A stretch of 64,000 bases of DNA, from NCBI RefSeq assembly GCF_017743975.1, contig NZ_JAGHRC010000011.1:1-64000 (forward strand), in the 5' to 3' direction. This document shows, piece after piece, positions 26,601 to 34,785 of this stretch (position 1 is its first letter; each line of letters starts with the position of its first letter). The translations under genes and the position numbers were made by a program. Below the pieces are notes generated by a model that saw nothing but the letters and a program-made list of their open reading frames with translations, was not told the origin of the DNA and did not search any database. The stretch comes from Ruegeria sp. R14_0 (GTDB lineage Bacteria > Pseudomonadota > Alphaproteobacteria > Rhodobacterales > Rhodobacteraceae).

Positions 26601-27319
26601 CAGACTTCGATCCCCAGATAGATTTCTTTGACTTCCCGACTGTTCATGATCTCGTCCGGGTCACCGAGGCCAATGACCTTGCCAAAGTCCAGAACCAACA
26701 AACGTTCGACCACAGACGTCAGGGCGTGCAGGACATGTTCGATCCAGATGATCGTAACCCCGCTGCTGTGCAGTCCTTTGATCGTGTCGATCAGGGCGGT
26801 GCATTCCGCGTCGGTCAAACCCCCGGCGATTTCATCCAGAAGCAAAAGCTTTGGATTGGTCGCCATGGCACGCGCCAGTTCCAACCGCTTGCGCTGCAGT
26901 AATCGCAGACCACCGGCCGGGTTGTTCGCCGCATCGGCCAATTCCGTTTGCTCAAGGATGCGAGCGCAGTCCTGTTCGACCTCTTGTTCGGATTTCCCTT
27001 GCCCGTGCGTTGCCGCCACCAGCAGATTCTCGAAAACGGTCAAATGATCAAACGGCTGCGGAATCTGGAATGAGCGCCCTATACCGGACAAGCACCGCTG
27101 CATCGGTGGAACCCGGGTAACGTCCGTTCCATCAAAATGGATCGTGCCCGCGTCCGAGGTCAGATTGCCGGTAATCAGATTGAACAGCGTCGACTTCCCG
27201 GCCCCGTTCGGACCAATGATCCCAAGCGCTTGCCCCTGTTCGACATCAAAGCTGACGTCGTCCGTGACGGTCAAAGCACCGAAGCTTTTTGAGACATTTT
27301 TGAGCGATAGAATTGTCAT
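26600..27319 (-). CDS. Branched-chain-type ABC transporter ATPase (LivG-like)
   Basis: A 239-residue ATPase. Walker A GPNGAGKST (near residue 38), the LivG-type QIPQPFDHLTVFENLLVAA stretch, RKRLELARAMATNPKLLLLDEIAGGLT with Walker B, and WIEHVLHAL with the switch histidine. The signature loop reads LRLLQRKRLELARA rather than LSGGQ, a degenerate form also common in this family. Start at 27319, where MTILSLKNVSKSFGAL begins. Confidence 0.93.
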   Translation of the reverse strand: MTILSLKNVSKSFGALTVTDDVSFDVEQGQALGIIGPNGAGKSTLFNLITGNLTSDAGTIHFDGTDVTRVPPMQRCLSGIGRSFQIPQPFDHLTVFENLLVAATHGQGKSEQEVEQDCARILEQTELADAANNPAGGLRLLQRKRLELARAMATNPKLLLLDEIAGGLTDAECTALIDTIKGLHSSGVTIIWIEHVLHALTSVVERLLVLDFGKVIGLGDPDEIMNSREVKEIYLGIEV

Positions 27320-27369
27320 GCCAGGGTCCCTGCCCCGGACTTGGGTCCGGGGCGTTGGTTTCATTGCGA

Positions 27370-28644
27370 TCAGGTGATTTCTTCCATCACACCCGCGGTC
27401 GGGATTTCGGGCGCAGAGGAGTTATCGACGATCACCAGGTCATAACTGCCGTTATCGAGCAGCCGCCACTGCCCCCCAACCAAGGGCGTCTTGGCGACGT
27501 TCTGAGCGGCGAATGGCGGCAAGCCCGCACCGTCAAAGGCGATCCGACCGACGATTGAATCCAGCTGCGTTGCCGCGATTGCCTCGGCCACTGCATCCCC
27601 GTCACCCGCGTCATCCACACGGCCCATGACGTTGGCCGCCATTTCGAACAACGCGTGCACGAAGCCGATCGGTTGAGTCCATTGGCGGCTGGTGGCTGCT
27701 GTGTACCCTTGCGCCAATTCGGCCGAGCTTGCACCCGTCAGCGAGGAAGAGAACGGGTGCGTTGGTGACCACCAGACCTCAGAGCTCAGGTTGTTGCCTG
27801 CGCTGCCCAAAGCCTCGACCGCTTGCGGGAACAGGATCGCTTTACCGATGCTTGCTGCCTTGGGCGTAAAGCCCTGCTGTTTGGCCTGGCTCCAGAACGT
27901 GGTGAAATCCGGCGGGATCGGGACGCCGGTTACGATTTCGACATTCGCCTGGCGGAACGCGTTGATCTGGGCCGAGAAATCATCGGTCAGGTTTTGATAC
28001 CTCCCCGGATCCGTCAGGTTATACCCCAACTCGGACAGGACCGGGGGGAAGCCGACATTGGGGTCGCCCCACGCATTGCCGTCACCGTCATTCGGGAATA
28101 ACGCGCCAACCTGTTTGTTGGTGTCCAACTGGCCCCACATTGCAGTGAAAACCGAGATCACATCCTCAAGGCCCCAGAAGAAATGAAAGGCGTAGTAAAA
28201 CGGCTCCCAGCTTGCCGGGTCGCCGGGATTACCCTGCTGACCGATGAACCATGGCTGCCACGGCGCGACGGTTGAAATGCAGGGCACTTCCTCGGCCTCA
28301 CAGGTCGAGGCAACCGGATTCGTGGTTTCGGGAGTCGAGGCGACCAGCATCAGGTCGATCTCATCATCCACGATCAACTCGCCCGCCACGTCTGCTGCCC
28401 GGTTCGGGTTCGACTGGCTGTCCTTGACGATCACTTCGAAATTCGCACCCGCCTCGGACGCTGCGAAGTTATCCAAAATGTACTTGTCTGCTTCGGAAAA
28501 TGCAGCCAACGGCCCTGATTGCGGGCTGACATAGCCCAGCTTGATCTTTGCTCCCTGGGCTATAGCGGGTGCAGCGAGGGCACCGGCGGCCAGTCCCAGG
28601 CCGGTTGCGGCGCTGGATTGCAGCAATTTGCGTCGTGTGATCAT
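27370..28644 (-). CDS. ABC transporter substrate-binding protein (Peripla_BP_6 type)
   Basis: A 424-residue periplasmic type I binding protein. The leader MITRRKLLQSSAATGLGLAA carries a twin-arginine motif and ends near APAIAQ-GA, so Tat export of the folded protein is likely. The mature start KIKLGYVSPQSGPLA is typical of Liv-type receptors. Two cysteines about 12 residues apart (TCEAEEVPC) could form a disulfide. Start chosen at ATG 28644, 25 bases after the maleylacetate reductase gene. It determines the specificity of the operon's importer; the ligand is probably a small aromatic but is not provable from sequence. Confidence 0.92.
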   Translation of the reverse strand: MITRRKLLQSSAATGLGLAAGALAAPAIAQGAKIKLGYVSPQSGPLAAFSEADKYILDNFAASEAGANFEVIVKDSQSNPNRAADVAGELIVDDEIDLMLVASTPETTNPVASTCEAEEVPCISTVAPWQPWFIGQQGNPGDPASWEPFYYAFHFFWGLEDVISVFTAMWGQLDTNKQVGALFPNDGDGNAWGDPNVGFPPVLSELGYNLTDPGRYQNLTDDFSAQINAFRQANVEIVTGVPIPPDFTTFWSQAKQQGFTPKAASIGKAILFPQAVEALGSAGNNLSSEVWWSPTHPFSSSLTGASSAELAQGYTAATSRQWTQPIGFVHALFEMAANVMGRVDDAGDGDAVAEAIAATQLDSIVGRIAFDGAGLPPFAAQNVAKTPLVGGQWRLLDNGSYDLVIVDNSSAPEIPTAGVMEEIT

Positions 28645-28669
28645 GTGTCCCTCCCTTGACACGGTGAAC

Positions 28670-29731
28670 TCAATCGCTCGGGGCGTTTCCCGCCCAGGCG
28701 TTTTGCAACAGGACCCGCAACCCATCCGCCGTGATCGGTCGAGGGTTCCAATACGGGTTCTTCAGTGCGATTTCGGTGGCGCGATCCAGGTCGGCCTCAG
28801 CCAGCCCAAGGTCTTTCAAAGCCATCGGCGCGCCCATTTGTTCGGCGAAACTCCAAAGCGCCTGCCCGGGGTTGGTACCGCCCAAAACCTTTGAGATCGG
28901 TGCAAGCAACTCGGGCACGTCCTGTGCGTTGTAAGCGATGGCATGGGGCAGAACGATCGCATGGGTTTCGGCATGTGGCAGATTGAAGGACCCACCCAGC
29001 GTGTGACAAAGCTTGTGGTGCAGCGCCATTCCGACCAGGCCAAGCACCGTGCCGCAGGCCCACGCACCTTTCTGTGTTTCAGCACGCGCGGTCAGGTCAC
29101 CCGGCTGTTCGATGACTTTTGGCAAGCCAGTGGCAAATGCCTTTAACCCATCGATCGCAAGTTCCGTTGTCTGCTCTGTGCGGTCCTTTGCGTACAAGGC
29201 CTCGGCCGCATGAGCCATTGCGTTCAACGCACTTGTTACGGTCATCGCTGGCGGCAATGACGCAACGAGTTCAGGGTCATATAAAATGACCCGCGGCAAA
29301 ACCTTCGGGTCCGTAAGGGTGGTTTTTATGCCGCCTTCGGTCTGTCCCAGTATCGGGGTGGCTTCGCTGCCAGCGTAAGTGGTCGGAACAGCGATTTGCG
29401 GCAGTCCGGTGCGTAGGGCAATCGCTTTGCCTAGACCAATCGTCGAACCGCCGCCGATGGATACGATGCTATCCGCCTGAACAGATTGAGCGTGCTCTAC
29501 GGCCTCTTCGGTCACATCGACCGGCGTGTGCATTGTTGCCCGTGTAAAAACGCCTGCCGCGCGATCCCCGATCGTCGTCGCCAGCTCCATCGCCATATCC
29601 ACTTGCTGGGGTGTCGACAGCACCAGGGCTTTTGCCGATCCCAACTCGGACAACTCAGCGCAGATATCATTGCGCAAGCCCTGACCAAACCGGACTTTCT
29701 GACCGTTGATGCTTGTGGTGCTGGAGGCCAT
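28670..29731 (-). CDS. Maleylacetate reductase
   Basis: A 353-residue iron-containing-alcohol-dehydrogenase-fold enzyme of the maleylacetate reductase group. The NAD(P) motif SIGGGSTIGLGKAIALRTGLP lies at residues 92-112, followed by AVPTTYAGSEATPILGQTEGG and NAMAHAAEALYA near residue 172 with a conserved His. A GAGGA sequence precedes the ATG. It reduces maleylacetate to 3-oxoadipate with NAD(P)H, directly downstream of hydroxyquinol cleavage. It is the first gene of the nine-gene operon (29731 down to 20406) and is divergent from a LysR regulator. Confidence 0.93.
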   Translation of the reverse strand: MASSTTSINGQKVRFGQGLRNDICAELSELGSAKALVLSTPQQVDMAMELATTIGDRAAGVFTRATMHTPVDVTEEAVEHAQSVQADSIVSIGGGSTIGLGKAIALRTGLPQIAVPTTYAGSEATPILGQTEGGIKTTLTDPKVLPRVILYDPELVASLPPAMTVTSALNAMAHAAEALYAKDRTEQTTELAIDGLKAFATGLPKVIEQPGDLTARAETQKGAWACGTVLGLVGMALHHKLCHTLGGSFNLPHAETHAIVLPHAIAYNAQDVPELLAPISKVLGGTNPGQALWSFAEQMGAPMALKDLGLAEADLDRATEIALKNPYWNPRPITADGLRVLLQNAWAGNAPSD

Positions 29732-29822
29732 GGGGCGCGTTCCTCGAATGCATGTGTATGCGGATTGAAAGAAACGCTAGCAGGGCGGGAATGCGTTCTT
29801 GATCGAATTTTCAGCAACCAAT

Positions 29823-29837
29823 ATAACTTTGCGTTAT
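29823..29837. promoter_or_regulatory. LysR-type box overlapping the regulator start codon
   Basis: ATAAC-N5-GTTAT is a perfect 15-bp inverted repeat that includes T-N11-A, the classical LysR-regulator recognition pattern. It covers the first two bases of the regulator's start codon and lies 92 bases from the maleylacetate reductase start. Autorepression and inducer-dependent control of the operon are expected from LysR biology. Confidence 0.6.
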
Positions 29838-30762
29838 GAAGTTGGATCCGAGACATCTGGAGATTCTTGCCGCGATTGTCGAAGCCGGCGGTCTGACCGA
29901 AGGCGCTGCTTTACTTGGCAAATCTCAGCCGAGCGTTTCCAGAAGCGTCTCTCTGCTCGAAGATCGGGTGGGCGAGCCTCTGTTCCAGCCAACCCGCCGG
30001 CCGCTGCAACCGACCGAACTAGGCCTTGCCCTTGCTCAGGAAGGTCAGAGAATTCTGGATGCCGGTCGGCAGGCCAGCCGCTTGGTTGACGAATACCGCC
30101 AGGGTCTTGCGGGTGCGATCCGAGTTGCCGGGACTCCGATCTTTATGGACGGAGTTATTTCGAGCGTAATTGCCGAATTCCAAACAGAGCACCCAAATAT
30201 TCGGATCGACCAGTCCTATGGGTACCCGACCGAGCTATTGTCCAAACTATCCAGTGAAGCGCTGGATGTTGCCGTTCTTCCCATACGGCCAGCGGACGTT
30301 TCCGCCGAATTCGAGTTCCGCCAGATCCTGCCGGGCCGAAATGTCATTGCCTGCCGGGCCGGGCACCCACTGGCGCGCAAAAAGACGGTAAAGCTTGAAG
30401 ATATTACCGACTATTCCTGGATCGCACCGCCCGCAAACAGCCCGCTTTTCCGCGATTTGCGAAACACCCTTGATGGTATCGGCGTTCGCGACCTGAAGAT
30501 CAGTTTCACTGGCGGGTCGCTGAGTGCGGTTGTGAATGTTCTGACGGGTTCGGATTCTCTGACAGTTCTGCCCTATTCAGTGGTCTTCATGATGCAACGA
30601 CAAAAGACGCTAACGGCATTGCCTATCAAAATAGGCGATCCAGATCGTCATTTGGGATGCGTCACGCTGAGTGGGCGCGGCATGTCAGCGTCAACGCACC
30701 GGCTGCTTGAGTTCATCAAACAGAAGTTTGAAATGCTTGATCGATTGATTTGCGACGCGTGA
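29836..30762 (+). CDS. LysR-family regulator of the aromatic operon
   Basis: A 308-residue LTTR. Winged helix at residues 1-62 (LDPRHLEILAAIVEAGGLTEGAALLGKSQPSVSRSVSLLEDRVGE in outline) and effector-binding lobes afterwards (HPNIRIDQSYGYPTELLSKL; LPIRPADVSAEFEF). It is divergent from the maleylacetate reductase gene, the classical arrangement for a regulator of an aromatic pathway. No Shine-Dalgarno sequence is evident; its start overlaps the operator, so its own translation may be low. The inducer is presumably a pathway intermediate. Confidence 0.9.
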   Translation: MKLDPRHLEILAAIVEAGGLTEGAALLGKSQPSVSRSVSLLEDRVGEPLFQPTRRPLQPTELGLALAQEGQRILDAGRQASRLVDEYRQGLAGAIRVAGTPIFMDGVISSVIAEFQTEHPNIRIDQSYGYPTELLSKLSSEALDVAVLPIRPADVSAEFEFRQILPGRNVIACRAGHPLARKKTVKLEDITDYSWIAPPANSPLFRDLRNTLDGIGVRDLKISFTGGSLSAVVNVLTGSDSLTVLPYSVVFMMQRQKTLTALPIKIGDPDRHLGCVTLSGRGMSASTHRLLEFIKQKFEMLDRLICDA

Positions 30763-30813
30763 AAAGGTTTCAGGCGGAGGCGGCCGCAGTAACACCCGGC
30801 CGGGAGCAACATT

Positions 30814-31761
30814 CTAGCTTTCATGGTGGCCCTCGGACACCTCGAGCACGAGCTCCTGCCGATACGGGTTTTCGGGCGTATAGATAATCGAGGGAAAAGA
30901 AGAGATATTGGGGGCATTGGGATAGCCCGATGGTTCAATGCAAAGACCACGCGAAGCGCCTACGGGTCCCGGCGTCCGATAGCCCGAATATACCTGCGCA
31001 CCGGGCTGGTCAGAGCAGACTGACAAAGCAAGACCAGTCGGCGCGACGAGTTCTGCCACTGGCCTATTGCGGTCGCGATCCTGATCAAAGCAAAAATAGT
31101 GATCGATTCCCTCAGAAGCACTGCCAATCGTTTTGGGTTCCGAGAAATCGAGTTCGCTTTCTTTGGTCGCCCGCACCCTGCCCGTCGGGATGCCTCGATC
31201 ATCAATCTCAAGAAACCGGTCTGATGCAAGCCCGAGCGTATGCTGGTCTACGCCGTCCGAGGCCCCCAAGGTATAGTAATTGTGCTGCGCTATGCTAATT
31301 GGCGTTGGTTGGTCCGGCATTGCAGTTATCGAATAGACCAAGCGTGGAAAATGCAGGCTAATCCTGACCTCGAACCTGACCTCTCCGGGAAAGCCACTTT
31401 CTCGGTCGTGCGACACATAGCGCAGCAAGACCGCGTTCTGAGCACTCTGCTCAAGGTCCCAGAATTGCTTTGAAAGTCCTTCCGCGCCACCGTGCAGCGT
31501 GTTTTTGCCTTCGTTGGCGCTCAGCTCAAAACTTTGCCCTTCCAGGTCAAACCTTGCGCCATCAAGCCGGTTCGCAACACGACCAACGATTGCGCCCAAA
31601 TACCGCGGGTCGGTGAGATAGGCACTCGGGTCTTCAAACCCAAGAATGAGAGGGATACCTTTGAACCACCAACACTGTGTAATGGCTCCATAGTTCAGAA
31701 CCGAAACACTCATATCACCGTCAGTCAGGATGGCTTTTCTAATCTCAGAAGGTTTGTCCAT
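30814..31761 (-). CDS. Aldose 1-epimerase (mutarotase)
   Basis: A 315-residue galactose-mutarotase-like beta-sandwich. Visible are GAIVGRVANRLDGARFDLEGQ near residue 58, NTLHGGAEGLSKQFWD with the active-site His near residue 88, and IAQHNYYTLG near residue 160. The catalytic glutamate region lies near residue 285 (IEPSGYPNAPN, with CIEPS). The ATG at 31761 is preferred to a GTG at 31800, because the extra 13 residues lack family similarity. Downstream of the IclR gene and on the same strand as the TRAP genes, suggesting that a sugar or sugar derivative is the imported substrate. Confidence 0.87.
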   Translation of the reverse strand: MDKPSEIRKAILTDGDMSVSVLNYGAITQCWWFKGIPLILGFEDPSAYLTDPRYLGAIVGRVANRLDGARFDLEGQSFELSANEGKNTLHGGAEGLSKQFWDLEQSAQNAVLLRYVSHDRESGFPGEVRFEVRISLHFPRLVYSITAMPDQPTPISIAQHNYYTLGASDGVDQHTLGLASDRFLEIDDRGIPTGRVRATKESELDFSEPKTIGSASEGIDHYFCFDQDRDRNRPVAELVAPTGLALSVCSDQPGAQVYSGYRTPGPVGASRGLCIEPSGYPNAPNISSFPSIIYTPENPYRQELVLEVSEGHHES

Positions 31762-31902
31762 TTCAGGCTTCACTTCACTGCCAATGGCGCAAGCGCCCAC
31801 GCGTTCGTCAGCTATGCTCTAGTACTAACCGGCACCCGTCGATGTTTGAAACCGCGGCTGATTACAGTTAGCGCGCGCCTTGCACATCGCGTCAAACACC
31901 AT

Positions 31903-32682
31903 TCACTCATTCAAAAGAGCCGAAAGTTCGCTGGCCCCTTTTTGAAGTACAGCCAAAAACGACATCAGGCTTTTGACGTCATGACGTTGTGTTGGGGCGT
32001 GTACTGAAAGTGTGGCCACCAACCTGCCCTGCCCATCCAGAACGGGCACGGCAAGTGCCGTCATGCCAGCCATAAACTCTTCATCATCGGTGGAAAACTG
32101 CTTCTCGGCGATCTTCAGGATTTCCGCTCGCAAAACTCCGGGATCCGTCAGCGAGCGTTCAGTTTGCGGCTTTAGATTCCCTGCGGCAAGGAACCCATCG
32201 AGCGTTTTCTGCCGCAGAGTGGACAGGTACATCTTACCGCTGGCGGTGCAGTGGAACGGCACCTGCGTGCCGACCGGCAGTTGAATTCGCAGCGGCCATT
32301 TTGTTTCCACCCTATCAAGATAGATCATCCCCTCTCGGTCCGGGATGGCAAGGTTGCATGTTTCGCCAACGTCTTCAGCTACGCTGCGCAGAATTGCCAA
32401 TCGCGCCGTGCGCAGGTGCTCGGAAGACATCGTGTTGACCGATAGCAACCGCAGACGAGGTCCCGGGCCAAACGAGCGACCATCAAGATCGCGTTGCAGG
32501 AAACCTTCGGTTTCTGCGGTTTGTAGTAAGCGGTGAACAGTTGGTTTGGCCAGACCCAATGCCTCGACAAGTTCCGATGGTTTGACGGCGACCCCCCGCC
32601 GCGCCACCTCCTCAAGGATGAGAAGAAGGCGCAAGTTGGTCGGAATCTGAGTTTCCTTATCCTGTGAATCCGTCTCTGCCAT
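31903..32682 (-). CDS. IclR-family transcriptional regulator
   Basis: A 259-residue IclR protein. The winged helix (residues 15-75; SELVEALGLAKPTVHRLLQTAETEGFLQRD) precedes the effector domain with GLTALAVPVLDGQGRLVATLSVHAPTQR near residues 205-232. It is 11 bases downstream of the TRAP large permease gene, so it is probably co-transcribed with and controls the TRAP genes and perhaps the divergent GMC gene. An inverted repeat at 36050-36066 is a candidate target. Confidence 0.92.
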   Translation of the reverse strand: MAETDSQDKETQIPTNLRLLLILEEVARRGVAVKPSELVEALGLAKPTVHRLLQTAETEGFLQRDLDGRSFGPGPRLRLLSVNTMSSEHLRTARLAILRSVAEDVGETCNLAIPDREGMIYLDRVETKWPLRIQLPVGTQVPFHCTASGKMYLSTLRQKTLDGFLAAGNLKPQTERSLTDPGVLRAEILKIAEKQFSTDDEEFMAGMTALAVPVLDGQGRLVATLSVHAPTQRHDVKSLMSFLAVLQKGASELSALLNE

Positions 32683-32693
32683 CGCGTAACAGT

Positions 32694-34052
32694 CTAGTTA
32701 TTTGGCAGCAGGATCAAGGCCAGATCGGGCACAAGAGACACCAAAATCCATACGGAAAGCAACGACACCAGATAGGGCACCGTGTATCTCAGCAGTCGGA
32801 AATATGGCACGCCGGTCACGCCCGAGGCCACGTAGAGGTTCAACCCATAAGGCGGGGTAATGAATCCGATAGACGCCCCCACAAGGAAAATCACCGAGAA
32901 ATGGATCGGGTCAATGCCCACCGAGGCCGCAATCGGCGCAAGGATCGGAGCCAAGATGATCGTAACCGGCAGGCTTTCCAGCACCATGCCTGAGAAGAAC
33001 ACGATCACCATCGAGGTGAACAGGACAGCGTGATACCCGCCCATCGAGGTCACAAAGTCCCCGATGGTTTGCTGTGCCCCAAGCAGAGACAGGATTTGCT
33101 GCATCACCACAGAAATGGCGATCAGCGGTGCAAGGATGCCAGTGATCTGTGCCGAACGGATCACGATCGAGGGGATCTCAGGGATTGTGAACCCTTCGAC
33201 CACGAACATCTCGGCATAGCTTTTATCGGTTGGAGAAATGTCGTTGCGCGCGCCCATGATCCGGTTGATCGGATAGCTGACCAAACCCGCGATCACGCAG
33301 AACCCAACGGTTACGCCCGCCGCCTCGGTCGGAGAGAACTTGCCCGTATAGATGCCCCAAAGCACCAGACCGATAGCGAAGAATCCCAGCCATGCGCCGA
33401 AGGCCGTTTTCAGCACTCGGTTCAGTTGCAACGGGATCAGGTGGCCCCAGCCGTTCATACGGCAGATGATCCAGCAGGCGAACTGCATGCCAAAGACCAT
33501 TAACGCGCCCGGAAGGATACCTGCTACGAACAGTTCGGAAATCGGCAGGTTCATCAAGAAGCCGTAAACGATGAAGATGATAGACGGCGGAATGATGATC
33601 CCCACCGTGCCGCCCGCCGCCGCTGTGGCAGCGCTGAAGCGTTCGTCATATCCACCTTTGACCATCTCGGGGTGCAACATCGACCCAATCGTGGCCGTCG
33701 TCGCCGAGTTCGATCCCGAGATTGCCGCGAACAATCCGCAAGCGCCAAGCGATGCCATCGCCAGCCCGCCGCGTATCCAGCCCAGACAGGCATAGGCGAA
33801 ATCGCTGAGCCGCCTCGCGATTCCAGATTTGTTGATCAGGTCGCCGGTCAGAATGAACAAGGGCATCGCCAAAAGGGCGAACCCCTTGTTGAACACGTTC
33901 AGCAACTCGGCGCCCATGTTGTCCAGCGTCAGGCCAAGGACAAAGGAACAGCCAATGACCCAATAGCCGATCACCAGCAGCACTGGCACGCCCAACATGA
34001 ATAGGAAAGTGACCCCAAGCGAGATCAGTGTGACCATGGTTCCGTCTGTCAT
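32694..34052 (-). CDS. TRAP transporter large permease (DctM type)
   Basis: A 452-residue inner-membrane protein of the 12-helix DctM/UIT3 family. Marks include FALLAMPLFILTGDLINKSGIARRL near residue 58, FAAISGSNSATTATIGSMLHPEMVK (near residue 112) and GIIIPPSIIFIVYGFLMN near 150. The C-terminal PPYGLNLYVASGVTGVPYFR is also typical. It catalyses Na+-coupled uptake of an organic acid or related solute delivered by the periplasmic receptor. Its start overlaps the small-permease stop by one base. Confidence 0.95.
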   Translation of the reverse strand: MTDGTMVTLISLGVTFLFMLGVPVLLVIGYWVIGCSFVLGLTLDNMGAELLNVFNKGFALLAMPLFILTGDLINKSGIARRLSDFAYACLGWIRGGLAMASLGACGLFAAISGSNSATTATIGSMLHPEMVKGGYDERFSAATAAAGGTVGIIIPPSIIFIVYGFLMNLPISELFVAGILPGALMVFGMQFACWIICRMNGWGHLIPLQLNRVLKTAFGAWLGFFAIGLVLWGIYTGKFSPTEAAGVTVGFCVIAGLVSYPINRIMGARNDISPTDKSYAEMFVVEGFTIPEIPSIVIRSAQITGILAPLIAISVVMQQILSLLGAQQTIGDFVTSMGGYHAVLFTSMVIVFFSGMVLESLPVTIILAPILAPIAASVGIDPIHFSVIFLVGASIGFITPPYGLNLYVASGVTGVPYFRLLRYTVPYLVSLLSVWILVSLVPDLALILLPNN

Positions 34053-34717
34053 CAGTCTGCTCCGATCACGGCCTGCTTGATCAGCGGCTCGCCTGTTTTC
34101 CAGTTGTGCAGGTCATCTGCCAGGTTCTGAAACACGCGCCCGACCATGAGAAAGAAGGACAAAGGCGCGGCCAGAAGGAACCACCACTGCATGATATTGT
34201 CGGTGCCCAGAACGATCTGAAAGTTCGATGCCGATAGTGCGACCAGTCGGGTCGTGGTCACGATGACGATCACCGCAAAGATGAACCACAGAACCGCGTC
34301 GAGCATCAGGCAGGCCAATTGCCCGCCGCGCGGCATGGCCGTGCGAAACTCGCTAAAGCTCAGATGAGTGCGCAGGCGGACGTTATAGGACGCTCCGAAC
34401 CAGGCCATGACCATGAACAGAAGGGGCGGAATGGTGGTTGACCAGGGCTCTTGATCGTTGAACACAAACCGATCAATCACGCCCCAGAAGATGATCAAGG
34501 CGATCGCAAGGTAGGAATATACCATCACCGACCGTTCCAGGTGGCGTTCGACGAAGGGCACTGCCCGATAGATCAGCATGATCAAGAACCCGCCGAGGGC
34601 CGACACAATCGCGCCCCAAACCCAAGTCGCATCGGACTCCAATGCCGATTGAATCTCAAACGAATCCTGGCTGAGAAAGGCGCTGAAGATCGCACCTGTA
34701 TCTGCCCAAAAAGACAT
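34052..34717 (-). CDS. TRAP transporter small permease (DctQ type)
   Basis: A 221-residue protein with four clear membrane helices (about residues 33-52, 63-82, 90-108 and 130-150, followed by a further hydrophobic segment near 170-190), somewhat longer than many DctQ proteins. The ATG at 34717 (MSFWADTG) is used. It lies between the receptor and large permease genes, overlapping the latter by one base; assignment rests on context and membrane topology as well as a typical RLRTHLSFSEFRT stretch. Confidence 0.86.
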   Translation of the reverse strand: MSFWADTGAIFSAFLSQDSFEIQSALESDATWVWGAIVSALGGFLIMLIYRAVPFVERHLERSVMVYSYLAIALIIFWGVIDRFVFNDQEPWSTTIPPLLFMVMAWFGASYNVRLRTHLSFSEFRTAMPRGGQLACLMLDAVLWFIFAVIVIVTTTRLVALSASNFQIVLGTDNIMQWWFLLAAPLSFFLMVGRVFQNLADDLHNWKTGEPLIKQAVIGAD

Positions 34718-34785
34718 GAACCCCGTCCTCCCAGTCGGTGTTGTGTGGAACCGGCCCAACCAGGGCCGGTTCGATAGAGACTAGA

